64,000 nt of DNA from Herbidospora yilanensis (GCF_001570565.1 NZ_BBXE01000013.1:1-64000), one strand, 5' to 3'. Counted from the stretch's first letter, positions 23,320 through 32,088 are shown. A program made the numbers and translations. The notes: generated by a model not told the origin, from the sequence alone.

Positions 23320-24456
23320 ATGCGTCGCGCGATCTCACTGGTCTTCCTGAGCCACGGGATGGTGGCGGGAAGCTGGTCCACGCGCATCCCCTGGATCCAG
23401 GAGCACCTGGGTCTGTCGGCCACCACCCTCGGTCTCGTCCTGCTGGCCACGGCGGGCGGCTCGGTCGCCGGCCTGCTCGCCGCCGGGCCCCTGTTAGCCC
23501 GATTCGGGGCGCGGGACGCCACCGCGATCCTCGTCCCGATCTACTGCCTGACGCTCGGGCTGCCCGCGCTGTCCCCCAGTGTCCCCGTTCTCTGCCTGGC
23601 CCTCGCCCTCTACGGGGCGGCGGCCGGGACCTCCAACGTCGCCGTCAACGCCGAGGCGTCCGGCATCGAGAAGGCCGCCGGTCAGCCGATCATGACCCGG
23701 CTGCACGGCATGTGGTCGCTCGGCATGCTGGCCGGCGCCGGGCTCGGGGCCTTCGCCGCCTCCTTGGCGGTCGCGGCGCCGCTCCACCTGGGCGCCGTCG
23801 CGGTCGTGACGGCGGGCGCCGCCCTGCTGTCGGCCCGGTCCCTTCCGGTACGCCCCTCCGGGCCCGCCCCCGGGCGACGGCTCGGGCTGCCGTCCAGGTC
23901 GGTGGTCGTGATCGGGCTGGTGGCCTTCTGCTCCTCCTTCGCCGAGAGCTCCGTGGTCAACTGGTCGGGCGTCTACGTGCGCGACGTGACCGGGGCCGAC
24001 GCCGTGGCGGCGGCGCTGGCCTATGTCGCCTTCGCCTGCGCCTCGGCGTTCTCCCGGCTCGGTTCGGTCGCGGTGATCGTCCGGCTCGGGATCGTGAAGA
24101 CGGTCAGGGCCGGGGCGCTGGCCGGGCTCGCCGGGGGCGTGCTGGCCGTGTTCGCGCCGGTGACCTGGGTGGCGGCCCTCGGGTTCGCGCTGATCGGGCT
24201 CGGCCTGGCCACCGTCGTGCCGCAGTCGTTCAGCGCCGCCGCCGACGCCGCGCCCACCCCCGGCGAGGGCGTGTCGGGGGTCGCCATGCTGACCCTGTTC
24301 GCCGGGCTCGGCGGGCCCACCCTCTTCGGCGTGGTCGCCGACGCGTTCTCCCCCCGCGTCTCGTTCCTGCTGGTCACCGCGGCCGTCGCGGCCATCGCCC
24401 TGGCGGCGCCGGTGCTGCGTCCACGAGTATCGGCACCTGTCCCCGTCCCGGCGTGA
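23320..24456 (+). CDS. MFS transporter
   Basis: The protein (378 residues from this start) has twelve predicted helices. The loop between helices 2 and 3 reads LLARFGARDATAIL, the MFS G-x3-D/R-R type motif in degenerate form, and LHGMWSLGMLAGAGLGA near 129-145 is a helix 5 pattern of the YbjJ-like group. The ATG at 23320 is preferred because GGAG lies six bases upstream; an ATG at 23308 has no ribosome-binding site. Leucine 59 is encoded by TTA (23494-23496), a rare codon here. The gene runs into an SDR gene whose TTG start lies within 12 nt of its stop, and is divergent from a ROK regulator. Substrate unknown. Confidence 0.85.
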   Translation: MRRAISLVFLSHGMVAGSWSTRIPWIQEHLGLSATTLGLVLLATAGGSVAGLLAAGPLLARFGARDATAILVPIYCLTLGLPALSPSVPVLCLALALYGAAAGTSNVAVNAEASGIEKAAGQPIMTRLHGMWSLGMLAGAGLGAFAASLAVAAPLHLGAVAVVTAGAALLSARSLPVRPSGPAPGRRLGLPSRSVVVIGLVAFCSSFAESSVVNWSGVYVRDVTGADAVAAALAYVAFACASAFSRLGSVAVIVRLGIVKTVRAGALAGLAGGVLAVFAPVTWVAALGFALIGLGLATVVPQSFSAAADAAPTPGEGVSGVAMLTLFAGLGGPTLFGVVADAFSPRVSFLLVTAAVAAIALAAPVLRPRVSAPVPVPA

Positions 24457-24467
24457 AAGGAAGTCTC

Positions 24468-25199
24468 TTGTCTCTCGGAACCGCTCTCGTCACCGGTGCC
24501 AGCCGCGGGCTCGGCGCCGTCATCGCCGAACGGCTCGCCGCCGACGGCCGGCACGTCGTGCTGAACTACGCCCACGACACGGCCGGGGCCACCGCCGTCG
24601 CCGACCGGGTGCGGGCCCGCGGCCACTCGATCGAGATCTCCCGGTTCGACGTCACCTCCGAGGAACAGGTCGCCGCGGCGCTGGCCGCCGCCGGGCCGAT
24701 CGAGGTCGTGGTCAACAACGCCACCGGCCCGCAGCCGGAGATCCCCGTCGAGGACCTGACCTGGGACGACCACCTCGACCAGCTCAAGTTCTTCGTCAAG
24801 GCGCCGCTGCTGATCCTGCAGGCGGTGCTGCCCGCCATGAAGGCCGCCGGAACCGGCCGGATCGTCAACATCGGCAGCGAGGTCGCCGACCTGGGCAACC
24901 CCGAGTTCAGCCAGTACGTCTCCGCCAAGATGGCCATGCACGGCCTGACCAGGTCGTGGGCCCGCGCCCTCGGGCCCCACGGGATCACCGTCAACACCGT
25001 CGAACCCGGCTGGATCCCGGTCGAACGCCACGCCTCCGTGGCGGCCGAGAACTACGAGACGTACCGGAACAGCCTCGCGCTCCCCCGCATGGGCACCCCC
25101 GCCGACGTGGCCGACGCGGTGGCCTTCTTCGCCTCCGACGCCTCCCGCTTCGTCACCGGGCAGCGCGTCGCCGTCAACGGCGGCAAGACCATGAGCTGA
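24468..25199 (+). CDS. Short-chain dehydrogenase/reductase (FabG-like)
   Basis: The 243-residue SDR starts at a TTG preceded by AAGGAAG with four bases spacing. The Rossmann motif TGASRGLG is at 9-16, NNATG-type strand motif NNATGP at 83-88, and the catalytic Ser137, Tyr150 and Lys154 (IGSEVADL and YVSAK) are intact. The asparagine often found near 110-114 is not evident. The C-terminus RFVTGQRVAVNGGKTMS is standard for FabG-like reductases. It should reduce or oxidise a small carbonyl/alcohol with NAD(P)(H); the substrate is unknown. Co-transcription with the MFS transporter suggests uptake or export of the same compound. Confidence 0.9.
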   Translation: MSLGTALVTGASRGLGAVIAERLAADGRHVVLNYAHDTAGATAVADRVRARGHSIEISRFDVTSEEQVAAALAAAGPIEVVVNNATGPQPEIPVEDLTWDDHLDQLKFFVKAPLLILQAVLPAMKAAGTGRIVNIGSEVADLGNPEFSQYVSAKMAMHGLTRSWARALGPHGITVNTVEPGWIPVERHASVAAENYETYRNSLALPRMGTPADVADAVAFFASDASRFVTGQRVAVNGGKTMS

Positions 25200-25215
25200 G
25201 AAGCGGCATTCGCCC

Positions 25216-25260
25216 GGGGTCGCCCCAGGGATGACCGGTCGGCATCTCAGGGGCGATCCC
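25216..25260 (+). terminator. Hairpin downstream of SDR gene
   Basis: GGGGTCGCCCC (25216-25226) pairs with GGGGCGATCCC (25250-25260) around a 23-nt loop. The one non-Watson-Crick position is G with T, a G-U pair in the rightward RNA only, which fits transcription from the SDR gene, whose stop is 16 nt upstream. Confidence 0.5.
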
Positions 25261-25408
25261 GGATGGATCTCCCTCCCGTTTGAACCAGGCTGCGGTTAGC
25301 AGTCAGGCACGACAGCGGAAATCTCCCACGAGTTCCCGAACCGGACGCCATTTCGCGGCGTTCCGGCCACCGTGCCATGGGTTCATCCAGGGGAGAGGAG
25401 TCCGCACC

Positions 25409-26224
25409 ATGACCATGCTCGCGGCAGCGCCGTCGGCGGCCGTAGCCCTAGTCGGTTCGCTCTTCTTCGCCCTCGGCGCCGCCCTCCAGCAGCACGTCGC
25501 GGCCACCGGCAACGAGCCCCGCCTGCGGGTGCTGCTGCGCCGGCCGCGCTGGCTGCTCGGCGGGGCGGTGATCGCCGCGGGTGGCCTCCTGCACGTCTAC
25601 GCGCTGAGTATCGGCCCGCTGACGATCGTGCAGCCCATGGGTGTCGCCAGTCTGCTCTTCGCGCTCCCCATCGCCGCCGCGCTGCACGGACGCAGGACGT
25701 CCCGGCGCGAGCTGGCGGCGGGAGCCACGGTCGCGATCGGCCTGATCGCGCTGGTCCTGATGGTTCCGGTGCCGACCCGGCCACCGAGCATGACCACCGC
25801 CGAGGTCACCCTGATGCTGGGCCTGGCGGGCGCCGCCGCCCTGATCTGCCTGGCCGCCGCCACCCGGACCGGCCCGCCGGGGCGCACCGCCCTGCTGGCC
25901 GTCTCCGCCGGGATCATGTACGGCGCCGCGTCCACCCTGATGCGGGTCGTCGCCGACGGCTGGCCCGGCCAGCTCTGGTTCCTCCTGGCCCTCCCGATCC
26001 CGCTGGTCGTGGCGCTGATGCTGCTCCAGAAGGCGTACGCGATCGGGCACTTCGGGGTGGCCTTCGCGGCGTTGCAGGTCACCGACCCGGTGACCGCGGT
26101 GTCCTTCGGCGCGCTCCTGCTCGGTGAACCCCTGCCCGCCAACGGCCTCGCGGCGACGGCGGCCGCGGCCCTCGCGGCGGCCGGAACGGTCGCGCTCGCC
26201 AGAACCACTCCTCTGTCAAGGTGA
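25409..26224 (+). CDS. DMT-superfamily transporter (EamA/NIPA-like)
   Basis: The 271-residue protein has nine to ten short helices in the DMT pattern, with the family-like segments LLHVYALSIGPLTIVQPMGV (about 55-74) and ALQVTDPVTAVSFGALLLGE (about 228-247), the latter containing the acidic residue typical of the last repeat. GAGAGGAG precedes the ATG at 25409 by 10 bases; the frame extends upstream but without a start-site signal. The TGA overlaps a GTG four bases into the following glycosyltransferase gene. Substrate unknown; proximity to a GT4 enzyme suggests an envelope or lipid role, which is inference. Confidence 0.82.
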   Translation: MTMLAAAPSAAVALVGSLFFALGAALQQHVAATGNEPRLRVLLRRPRWLLGGAVIAAGGLLHVYALSIGPLTIVQPMGVASLLFALPIAAALHGRRTSRRELAAGATVAIGLIALVLMVPVPTRPPSMTTAEVTLMLGLAGAAALICLAAATRTGPPGRTALLAVSAGIMYGAASTLMRVVADGWPGQLWFLLALPIPLVVALMLLQKAYAIGHFGVAFAALQVTDPVTAVSFGALLLGEPLPANGLAATAAAALAAAGTVALARTTPLSR

Positions 26225-26235
26225 ACGGAGCCCCC

Positions 26236-27459
26236 ATGAGCCTCACCCTCGCCGAGGCGTCCCTCGCGCACTCGCGCCCCCGCCGGGTGCTGATCGCGAC
26301 CGACACCTACCCGCCGGACGTCAACGGCGCCGCCTACTTCACCCACCGCCTGGCCTCGGGCCTGGCGGCCCGGGGCACGGAGGTGCACGTCGTGTGCAGC
26401 TCCGACGACGGCCCGCCGGTCACCGACGTGATCGAGGGCGTGCTCGTGCACCGGCTCCGGTCGGCCCGCCTGCTCGTCCACCCGACGATGCGGTTCACCG
26501 TCCCGGCCGGGCTCGGCCGCACCATGGACCGGCTGGTCCGGCGGATCGCGCCCGACGTCGTGCACACCCAGGGCCACTTCGTGGTCGGCCGGTCGGCCGT
26601 GGCCGCCGCCAAGCGGGCCGGGCTGCCCGTGGTGGCCACCAACCACTTCATGCCGGACAACCTCTTCCAGTTCACCGGGGTGCCCAACCGGCTCCGCCGC
26701 CGGGTCGGCGAGCTGGCCTGGAAGGACCTCAACCGGATCTTCGAGCGGGCCGACCACGTCACCACGCCGACCCCGCTGGCCGCCGGCCTGCTGTCGGCCA
26801 AGGGCCTGCGCAAGAAGGTCGAGCCGGTGTCGTGCGGCATCGACCTGTCCCGGTTCCACCCGCAGCCGCAGGCCTGGGCCCGGCGCCGGTTCGGCGTGCC
26901 GGAGCGTCCGACGATCCTGTTCGTCGGCCGCCTCGACGAGGAGAAGCACCTCGAAGAGATCGTGCTGGCGCTGCCGAAGCTGCTCAACGACCTCGACTGC
27001 CAGGCCGTCTTCGTCGGCCAGGGCAACCGCCGCGAGACGCTGGAGAAGCTGGCCCACCGGGTCGGCGCCGGCGACCACGTGAGGTTCCTGGGCTTCGTCG
27101 AGGACGCCGACCTGCCCCAGGCGTACGCCGTCGCCGACGTGTTCTGCATGCCCGGCACGGCCGAACTGCAGAGCATCGCCACCCTGGAGGCGATGGCGAG
27201 CGGCCTGCCGGTCGTCGCCGCCGACGCGATGGCGCTGCCGCACCTCGTCGAGGGCAACGGCCACCTCTACACGCCCGGGGACGTCTCGGAGCTGGCCCGG
27301 CACCTCAAGTCCGTCCTCACCCAGCCCGAGGAACGCGCCGCGATGTCGAAGGCGAGCCTCACCCTGGCCGCGACCCACACGCACGAGCAGTCGCTGGCCC
27401 GTTTCGAGTCGATCTACGGGGAACTCGTGCACCGCGCACCCATATCCGCTGTCCACTGA
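26236..27459 (+). CDS. GT4-family glycosyltransferase
   Basis: The 407-residue enzyme has two Rossmann-like domains (GT-B). The N-terminal domain begins RRVLIATDTYPPDVNGAAYF, with the glycine-rich acceptor loop. The donor-binding half contains FVGRLDEEKHLEEIV (about 234-248) and the EX7E region ELQSIATLEAMASGLPVV (about 317-334). It matches actinobacterial GT4 mannosyl- or glucosyltransferases that act on lipids, but donor and acceptor cannot be fixed. The ATG at 26236 is favoured by CGGAG five bases upstream; a GTG at 26221 overlapping the previous stop is the alternative. It follows a DMT transporter and precedes a DUF998-like protein. Confidence 0.88.
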   Translation: MSLTLAEASLAHSRPRRVLIATDTYPPDVNGAAYFTHRLASGLAARGTEVHVVCSSDDGPPVTDVIEGVLVHRLRSARLLVHPTMRFTVPAGLGRTMDRLVRRIAPDVVHTQGHFVVGRSAVAAAKRAGLPVVATNHFMPDNLFQFTGVPNRLRRRVGELAWKDLNRIFERADHVTTPTPLAAGLLSAKGLRKKVEPVSCGIDLSRFHPQPQAWARRRFGVPERPTILFVGRLDEEKHLEEIVLALPKLLNDLDCQAVFVGQGNRRETLEKLAHRVGAGDHVRFLGFVEDADLPQAYAVADVFCMPGTAELQSIATLEAMASGLPVVAADAMALPHLVEGNGHLYTPGDVSELARHLKSVLTQPEERAAMSKASLTLAATHTHEQSLARFESIYGELVHRAPISAVH

Positions 27460-27471
27460 ACCGGGGGACCA

Positions 27472-28107
27472 ATGATCCTGATGGCCACGGCGGGCCCGGC
27501 GACGGCCCTGCTCCTGATGCTGGCCCTGCACCTCTTCTTCGCCGACCTCATCAGCCCGATGACGGGCCTGCTGAGCGACTACGCCGTGACGGACCCGACG
27601 ACCGAGACCATCTTCGCCCTCGGCATGATGGCGCTGGCGGCCGGCTGCGTGGCCACCGCCTGGTCGCTGACCGAGCCGAACCCGGCGCGGACGGCGGCGA
27701 CCCGGGTGCTGCTGATCGTGGCGGCGGCCGGGCTGGTGCTCGGCACCATCTTCCCGACCGACCTGTCGGCCGACGTGAGCACCCTGGGCGGTGAGATCCA
27801 CCGCTGGTCGACGGCCGTGGTCTTCACCTCGTTGCCGGTGGCCGGCTGGATCCTGACGCGGCGGGGGCCGCTCGGGGCCGTCGGCGTGCTGGCGCGGGTG
27901 AGCGGGGCCTTCCTGGCCGCCTATCTGCTGAGCCACCCGACGTCGCCGGTGTCGGCGCTGATCGGCGGGGAGGCGTACTTCGGGCTGCTGGAGCGGGTCG
28001 TGGTCGTGCTGGAGATCCTGCTGGTGATCGCCCTGGCGAACGCGGGCAAGGTCGCGCAGCGGGCGGTCGCCCCGGCGCAGCGGCCGGAGCACGCGCTGAA
28101 CGGCTGA
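27472..28107 (+). CDS. DUF998-like membrane protein
   Basis: The 211-residue protein has six hydrophobic helices. It carries the DUF998 pattern: a first helix followed by DYAVTDPTTETIF, a second helix with LGMMALAAGCVA, the central GTIFPTDLS motif (about 87-95), and the GEIHRWSTAVVF histidine helix (about 104-115). Family function is not established. It starts 12 nt after the GT4 gene and is followed by a strong hairpin, so it is the last gene of the DMT-GT4-DUF998 unit. Confidence 0.75.
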   Translation: MILMATAGPATALLLMLALHLFFADLISPMTGLLSDYAVTDPTTETIFALGMMALAAGCVATAWSLTEPNPARTAATRVLLIVAAAGLVLGTIFPTDLSADVSTLGGEIHRWSTAVVFTSLPVAGWILTRRGPLGAVGVLARVSGAFLAAYLLSHPTSPVSALIGGEAYFGLLERVVVVLEILLVIALANAGKVAQRAVAPAQRPEHALNG

Positions 28108-28115
28108 CCCTTTCG

Positions 28116-28141
28116 CCGCCCCTTTCCGACAAAAGGGGCGG
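28116..28141 (+). terminator. Intrinsic terminator after DUF998 gene
   Basis: CCGCCCCTTT (28116-28125) and AAAGGGGCGG (28132-28141) form a perfect 10-bp stem with a 6-nt loop, 9 nt after the stop codon. It is followed by TGATTCATTT. Confidence 0.8.
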
Positions 28142-28177
28142 TGATTCATTTCCGGCAATTCCGGCGTTTCGAAAGGC

Positions 28178-28921
28178 ATGACCGGCTCGGCGCATCTAAT
28201 CCCAGTGAACTCGGCCGAATCCGCGAATCCGGCACCGCGGCGATGGATACTCCCGTTCATGGGAAACGCGCCGATCGCCGGCCGGATCACCGCCGCTTCC
28301 TGCGGAATCGCGGCCGCCGTGACCTGGGCATTCGCAGATCCGGACTTATCCGGAAAATACCTCGGACCGGTCAGCATTTTTGCCGGATTCGCCACTTTGG
28401 CACTTTTAGTCGTCAGCCTTCGCGGCAAACCCGAATTGTTGCCGTTCGCCATCGCCGGGTTCGCCCTGACGGTCACGGGCCTCGTCATCTCCCTCGTGCG
28501 GCAGACCGGGTTCGTTCCCCCGGTCGCCGCCGTGACGCGGGCGCCGCTCGCGGTCAACTACGGGATGGTGCACATCACCCGGCCCGTCGACGGCGGGTTC
28601 AGCCCGACCTGCGCGACCGTCACCGGCACCGCCATCCCGCCCGGGGCCGGCCGGCTCTGGCTGGTCGTCGGCGGGTCCTTCGTCCAGGAACTCGCCACCG
28701 GCGACGACGGCGGCTGGCGGGTCCCGGTCCGCGTCGGGGCCGACGACCCCCGCGACGCCGACCGCGAATACGACATCCGGGTCTACTGGGTGCCCGCCGG
28801 GAGCCGGCCGCCGGCGATCCCCGCGCAGGGGCGGATCCTCGACGAGATCACCGTCGTGAAGGACCCCGCCAGGTTGGCCTGTACCTCCCCGGAGCCGACA
28901 AACGCTGACACTCCGGGGTAA
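28178..28921 (+). CDS. Hypothetical membrane protein with extracytoplasmic domain
   Basis: The 247-residue protein has about three hydrophobic segments in its first 115 residues (about 35-52, 62-80, 88-106), then a soluble domain (about 115-235) that looks beta-rich, with repeated short strands such as RLWLVVGGSFV and YDIRVYWVPAG. I recognise no family. The first 100 codons are markedly less G+C rich than the neighbours and include two in-frame TTA leucine codons (28346-28348 and 28406-28408). The second half has normal composition. The start at 28178 has only a weak ribosome-binding site; an ATG at 28259 would remove the low-G+C start but is less favourable to the first helix. Confidence 0.6.
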   Translation: MTGSAHLIPVNSAESANPAPRRWILPFMGNAPIAGRITAASCGIAAAVTWAFADPDLSGKYLGPVSIFAGFATLALLVVSLRGKPELLPFAIAGFALTVTGLVISLVRQTGFVPPVAAVTRAPLAVNYGMVHITRPVDGGFSPTCATVTGTAIPPGAGRLWLVVGGSFVQELATGDDGGWRVPVRVGADDPRDADREYDIRVYWVPAGSRPPAIPAQGRILDEITVVKDPARLACTSPEPTNADTPG

Positions 28922-28973
28922 AGGAATCCCAAGAATGGCCTGATCACGCCTCAAAATCGGCTAATGTCCGGTC

Positions 28974-29810
28974 ATGTTCGAGGCTCGTATCCAGACCGTC
29001 GCCGGGACCGTCCCGGTCAGTTCCGTCGAAGGCCCGGTGCTCCCCTGGGAGACCCTGCGGGCCGACACCCGCTGGGGCGTCGGCGTCGAGTCCGATCCGG
29101 AGCGCTGGCTGGACGAAGAGGGCCACGTCACCGCCGAGCTGACCCGCCTCAACCGGGAGTTCGGCCTGTCCCTGGTCGTCGACCACACCGGCCTCGGGAT
29201 GGGGCGCGACACGACCGCGCTCACCCGCATGGCCGCGGGCAGCCGCGTCGCGATCGTCGCGGCCACCGGCTTCGGGCCCGAGCCGTTCGCCGGGGAGCTG
29301 ATCAAACGCGCCGGGGTCGACGACCTCACCGGCGACCTGCTGCGGGAGATCGGCGTCGGGCTCGACGGCACCTCCGCGCGGCCCGGCCTCATCGTCGCCG
29401 CCGCCCACGACGAGACGCCCACCCCGGCCGAGGAACGGGCGACGGTGGCCGCCGCCCGCGCCTCCCTGCGGACCGATCTGCCCGTCGCGGCGTCCGGGCT
29501 GGCGCTGCTGGAGACGCTGCTGCACCACCGGGTGCCGCCGCAGCGGGTCAACGTCAGGACCGCCGACCCGCTGGCCCAGCGCAAGATCTGCGAGACCGGC
29601 GCCTACGTCACGGTCACCTGCCCCGACGACGTGTTCACCCTGCTCGACGCCGGGCACGGCGAGCGTGTGCTGTTCACCTCGGGCGTCTCCCGCCGCGACG
29701 AGCTCTGCCCCTACGGCGGCGAGGGCTACGCGAAGCTGTTCGGCGTCGAGGGCGTGCCCGACCTGGTCACCCGTGTGAACCCCGTGCGGTGGCTGGCAGG
29801 TGGACGCTGA
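28974..29810 (+). CDS. Phosphotriesterase-family protein lacking metal ligands
   Basis: The 278-residue protein aligns by eye along the phosphotriesterase (PTE) family. It has the N-terminal TVAGTVPVSS-GP entry, the VVDHTGLGMGRDTTAL stretch, the TPAEERATVAAARA helix and the closing PYGGEGYAKLF. All the usual metal-binding places are changed. HxH near residue 27 is PWE, the carbamylated lysine position reads PGLIVAAA, the third histidine region is DLPVAASG, the fourth is RVNVRTAD, and the Asp position reads FTSGVS. Unless an unusual ligand set is used, it should not bind the binuclear metal centre and may be a pseudoenzyme. The 3' end overlaps the convergent hydrolase gene by 44 nt. Confidence 0.75.
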   Translation: MFEARIQTVAGTVPVSSVEGPVLPWETLRADTRWGVGVESDPERWLDEEGHVTAELTRLNREFGLSLVVDHTGLGMGRDTTALTRMAAGSRVAIVAATGFGPEPFAGELIKRAGVDDLTGDLLREIGVGLDGTSARPGLIVAAAHDETPTPAEERATVAAARASLRTDLPVAASGLALLETLLHHRVPPQRVNVRTADPLAQRKICETGAYVTVTCPDDVFTLLDAGHGERVLFTSGVSRRDELCPYGGEGYAKLFGVEGVPDLVTRVNPVRWLAGGR

Positions 29811-30663
29811 GGAACGCGCCCACGGCCTCGACCGCCTGGCTGACGTAGGGCTCGGTGTCGTAGAGGTCGACGTGCTGTTTCGCGTCGAGCCAGACGAGTT
29901 TCCGCGGCTCCGAAAGGCGGGCGTGCACCTCGTGGGCGCCCTCGGGCGCGCAGTAGGCGTCGACCACGCCGTGCACCAGTAGCGCCGGTTTCGGCGACAG
30001 GAAGTCGGCGCCCATCATGTTGTCCATCGTGATCAGCTCGCGCAACGAGGCCCTCGTCACCTCGTTGACCCAGCCGGGGGTCTCGCCTCGGGCGGTGCCG
30101 TAGTACTGGAACGGCTCGTCGCCGCCCATCGCGGCGTCGGGGCCGCCGACCGCCGGGACGTACTCGGGCCGCGCCCCGAGGTCCTGGCGCTCCAGCGCCT
30201 CGGTCAAGGACTTCAGGGCGCCGGGCCACCAGTCGCCGGTCCGCATCGTGTAGGGGCTGTTGTAGCCGCCCGCGATGCCGACGAACACCCTGACCCGGGG
30301 GTCGAAGGCGGCGAACTTCAGCGCGTAGCCGCCGCCGAGGCAGATGCCGACCGCGCCGATCGCGTCGGGCCGCACCTCGGGACGCGACCGCAGGTAACTG
30401 ACCGCGGCGCGCAGGTCCTCCAGCTTGCCCTGCGGGTCTTCGTGCCGCCGGGGCTGGCCGTCGGACTCACCCCAGTTGCGGTGGTCGAAGGCCAGCGTGA
30501 CGTAGCCGAGCTCGGTGAGGCGGGCGGCGTACAGGCCCGTGACCTGTTCTTTCACCCCGGTGAAGGGGCCGGTGAAGACGAGCGCCGGATGGGGGCCCGG
30601 GCCCGTCGGCACCCTCAGCTCGCCTGCGAGCCGGAGGGTGCCTGCGGTGAACTCGACTCTCAT
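29767..30663 (-). CDS. Alpha/beta hydrolase, dienelactone-hydrolase type
   Basis: The 298-residue protein has an alpha/beta hydrolase fold with a cysteine nucleophile: GICLGGG places Cys108 in the GxCxGG elbow typical of dienelactone hydrolases. Asp235 (GVVDAYC) and His264 (KQHVDLYD) complete the triad. The oxyanion region is LVFTGPFTGVKE (about 28-39). A 70-residue helical cap lies about 140-215. It probably cleaves a small ester or lactone in the cytoplasm. It starts 24 nt after the FAD oxidase stop and may be co-transcribed with it, which would link it to amine catabolism; that is inference from position. Confidence 0.85.
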   Translation of the reverse strand: MRVEFTAGTLRLAGELRVPTGPGPHPALVFTGPFTGVKEQVTGLYAARLTELGYVTLAFDHRNWGESDGQPRRHEDPQGKLEDLRAAVSYLRSRPEVRPDAIGAVGICLGGGYALKFAAFDPRVRVFVGIAGGYNSPYTMRTGDWWPGALKSLTEALERQDLGARPEYVPAVGGPDAAMGGDEPFQYYGTARGETPGWVNEVTRASLRELITMDNMMGADFLSPKPALLVHGVVDAYCAPEGAHEVHARLSEPRKLVWLDAKQHVDLYDTEPYVSQAVEAVGAFLSVHLPATARGSHG

Positions 30664-30687
30664 TCCCTCAGTGTTGACGTAAAGATC

Positions 30688-32088
30688 TCATGAGTCGAAT
30701 CCCAGCCCGAGCCGGTCGAGCGTGCGCAACCACATGTTGCGGCGTCCGCCGTTCGCGTCGGCCCGCGCCAGCGACCACCGGGTGAGCTGGATCACCCCCG
30801 ACCTGACGGGCTCGGGCGGGAACGGCACCGGCTTCTGGCGCACCATGTCGAGCCGCGTGCGTTCGGTGTCGCGCCCGTCGAGGAGGTCGAGCATGACGTT
30901 GGCGCCGAACCGGGTGGCCGCCACCCCCAGGCCGGTGTAGCCGACGGCATAGGCCAGGCGGGTGCCGTAGCCGGTGCCGAAGAACGCCGAGAAGCGGCTG
31001 CACGTGTCGATCACGCCGCCCCACTTGTGGGAGAACCGCACGTCCTCCAACTGGGGGAAGGTCTCGTAGAAGTGCTCGGCCAGCGTGTGGAAGGTGGTGT
31101 CGCGCTGGTCGTAGGTCGGGCGCACCCGGCCGCCGTTGTAGTAGACGGCGTCGTAGCCGCCCCACAGGATGCTGTTGTCGTCGGCCAGCCGGTAGTAGTG
31201 GAACTGGTTGGCCGAGTCGCCCATGCCCTGCCGGTTCTTCCAGCCGATCGAGTCGAGCTGCGCCTCGGTGAGCGGCTCGGTCATCAGGGCGTAGTCGTAG
31301 ACGGGCACGACGTAGTACTTGAGCCGCCGCAGCAGGGGCGAGAACACACCGGTGCCCAACGCCACCCGGCGGGCGCGCACGGTGCCGTACATCGACTTGA
31401 GCTGCAACGACGGGCCGAGCGAGGAGATCTCGCGGACCGGCGAGTGCTCGTACATGCGGACCCCGAGCTTCAGGCACGCCTGGCGCAGGCCCCACGCGAG
31501 CCGGGCCGGGTCGATCATGGCGCACTCGCCGCGTTCCCAGACGCCGGCGATGTAGGTCGGGGAGTTGACCTCGGCCCGCACCTCGTCCTGGTCGAGGTAC
31601 TGGATGTCCATGCCGAGCTCGCGGCCGATCGTGTGGATCTCGCGCATCTCGTCGATCTGCCACTGCTCGGTGGCGACGTTCATCTCGCCGGTCCGCTCGA
31701 AGGAGCAGTCGATGCCGTAGCGCTTGATCGTCTCTTCGATCTCGTTGAAGTTCTCGATGCCCATCCGGTGCAGGTCGGCGATCTCGTAGGGCCACCGCTC
31801 CAGCCCGTTGCCCAGGCCGTGGGTCAGGCTCGCGTGGCAGAAGCCGCCGTTGCGGCCGGTCGCCGCCCAGCCGACCGTCTGGCCCTCCAGGAGGACCACG
31901 TCACGCCTGGGGTCGCGCTCCTTGGCCAGCAGGGCCGTCCACAACCCGGAGAAGCCGCCGCCGACGATGGCCAGGTCGGCGGTGGTGTGGCCGAACAGAC
32001 GCGGCAGCGTCTCCGGCTCCAGTGGGTCTTCGTGCAGCCAGTAGGGCTTGCGCTCGGCGTCGGCGAGCGCGCGTCGGGGATCCATCAT
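30688..32088 (-). CDS. FAD-dependent amine oxidoreductase, PuuB-like (DAO family)
   Basis: The 466-residue enzyme has an N-terminal FAD motif LAIVGGGFSGLWTALLA (about 39-55, GxGxxG part at 43-48) and the DAO-family GWAATGRNGGFCHASLTHG (about 73-91), as in gamma-glutamylputrescine oxidase and related amine oxidases. The C-terminal FAD-contact segment AYAVGYTGLGVAATRFGANV is near 380-399. Its location next to a polyamine uptake operon and an aminoaldehyde dehydrogenase supports oxidation of putrescine, spermidine or their gamma-glutamyl derivatives. No gamma-glutamylpolyamine synthetase is seen in the window, so the free amine may be the substrate. Confidence 0.82.
   Translation of the reverse strand: MMDPRRALADAERKPYWLHEDPLEPETLPRLFGHTTADLAIVGGGFSGLWTALLAKERDPRRDVVLLEGQTVGWAATGRNGGFCHASLTHGLGNGLERWPYEIADLHRMGIENFNEIEETIKRYGIDCSFERTGEMNVATEQWQIDEMREIHTIGRELGMDIQYLDQDEVRAEVNSPTYIAGVWERGECAMIDPARLAWGLRQACLKLGVRMYEHSPVREISSLGPSLQLKSMYGTVRARRVALGTGVFSPLLRRLKYYVVPVYDYALMTEPLTEAQLDSIGWKNRQGMGDSANQFHYYRLADDNSILWGGYDAVYYNGGRVRPTYDQRDTTFHTLAEHFYETFPQLEDVRFSHKWGGVIDTCSRFSAFFGTGYGTRLAYAVGYTGLGVAATRFGANVMLDLLDGRDTERTRLDMVRQKPVPFPPEPVRSGVIQLTRWSLARADANGGRRNMWLRTLDRLGLGFDS

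Noticed and set aside
25597-28557. A 986-codon leftward open frame
   Set aside because: It runs antisense through the DMT, GT4 and DUF998 genes and shows no fold motifs.
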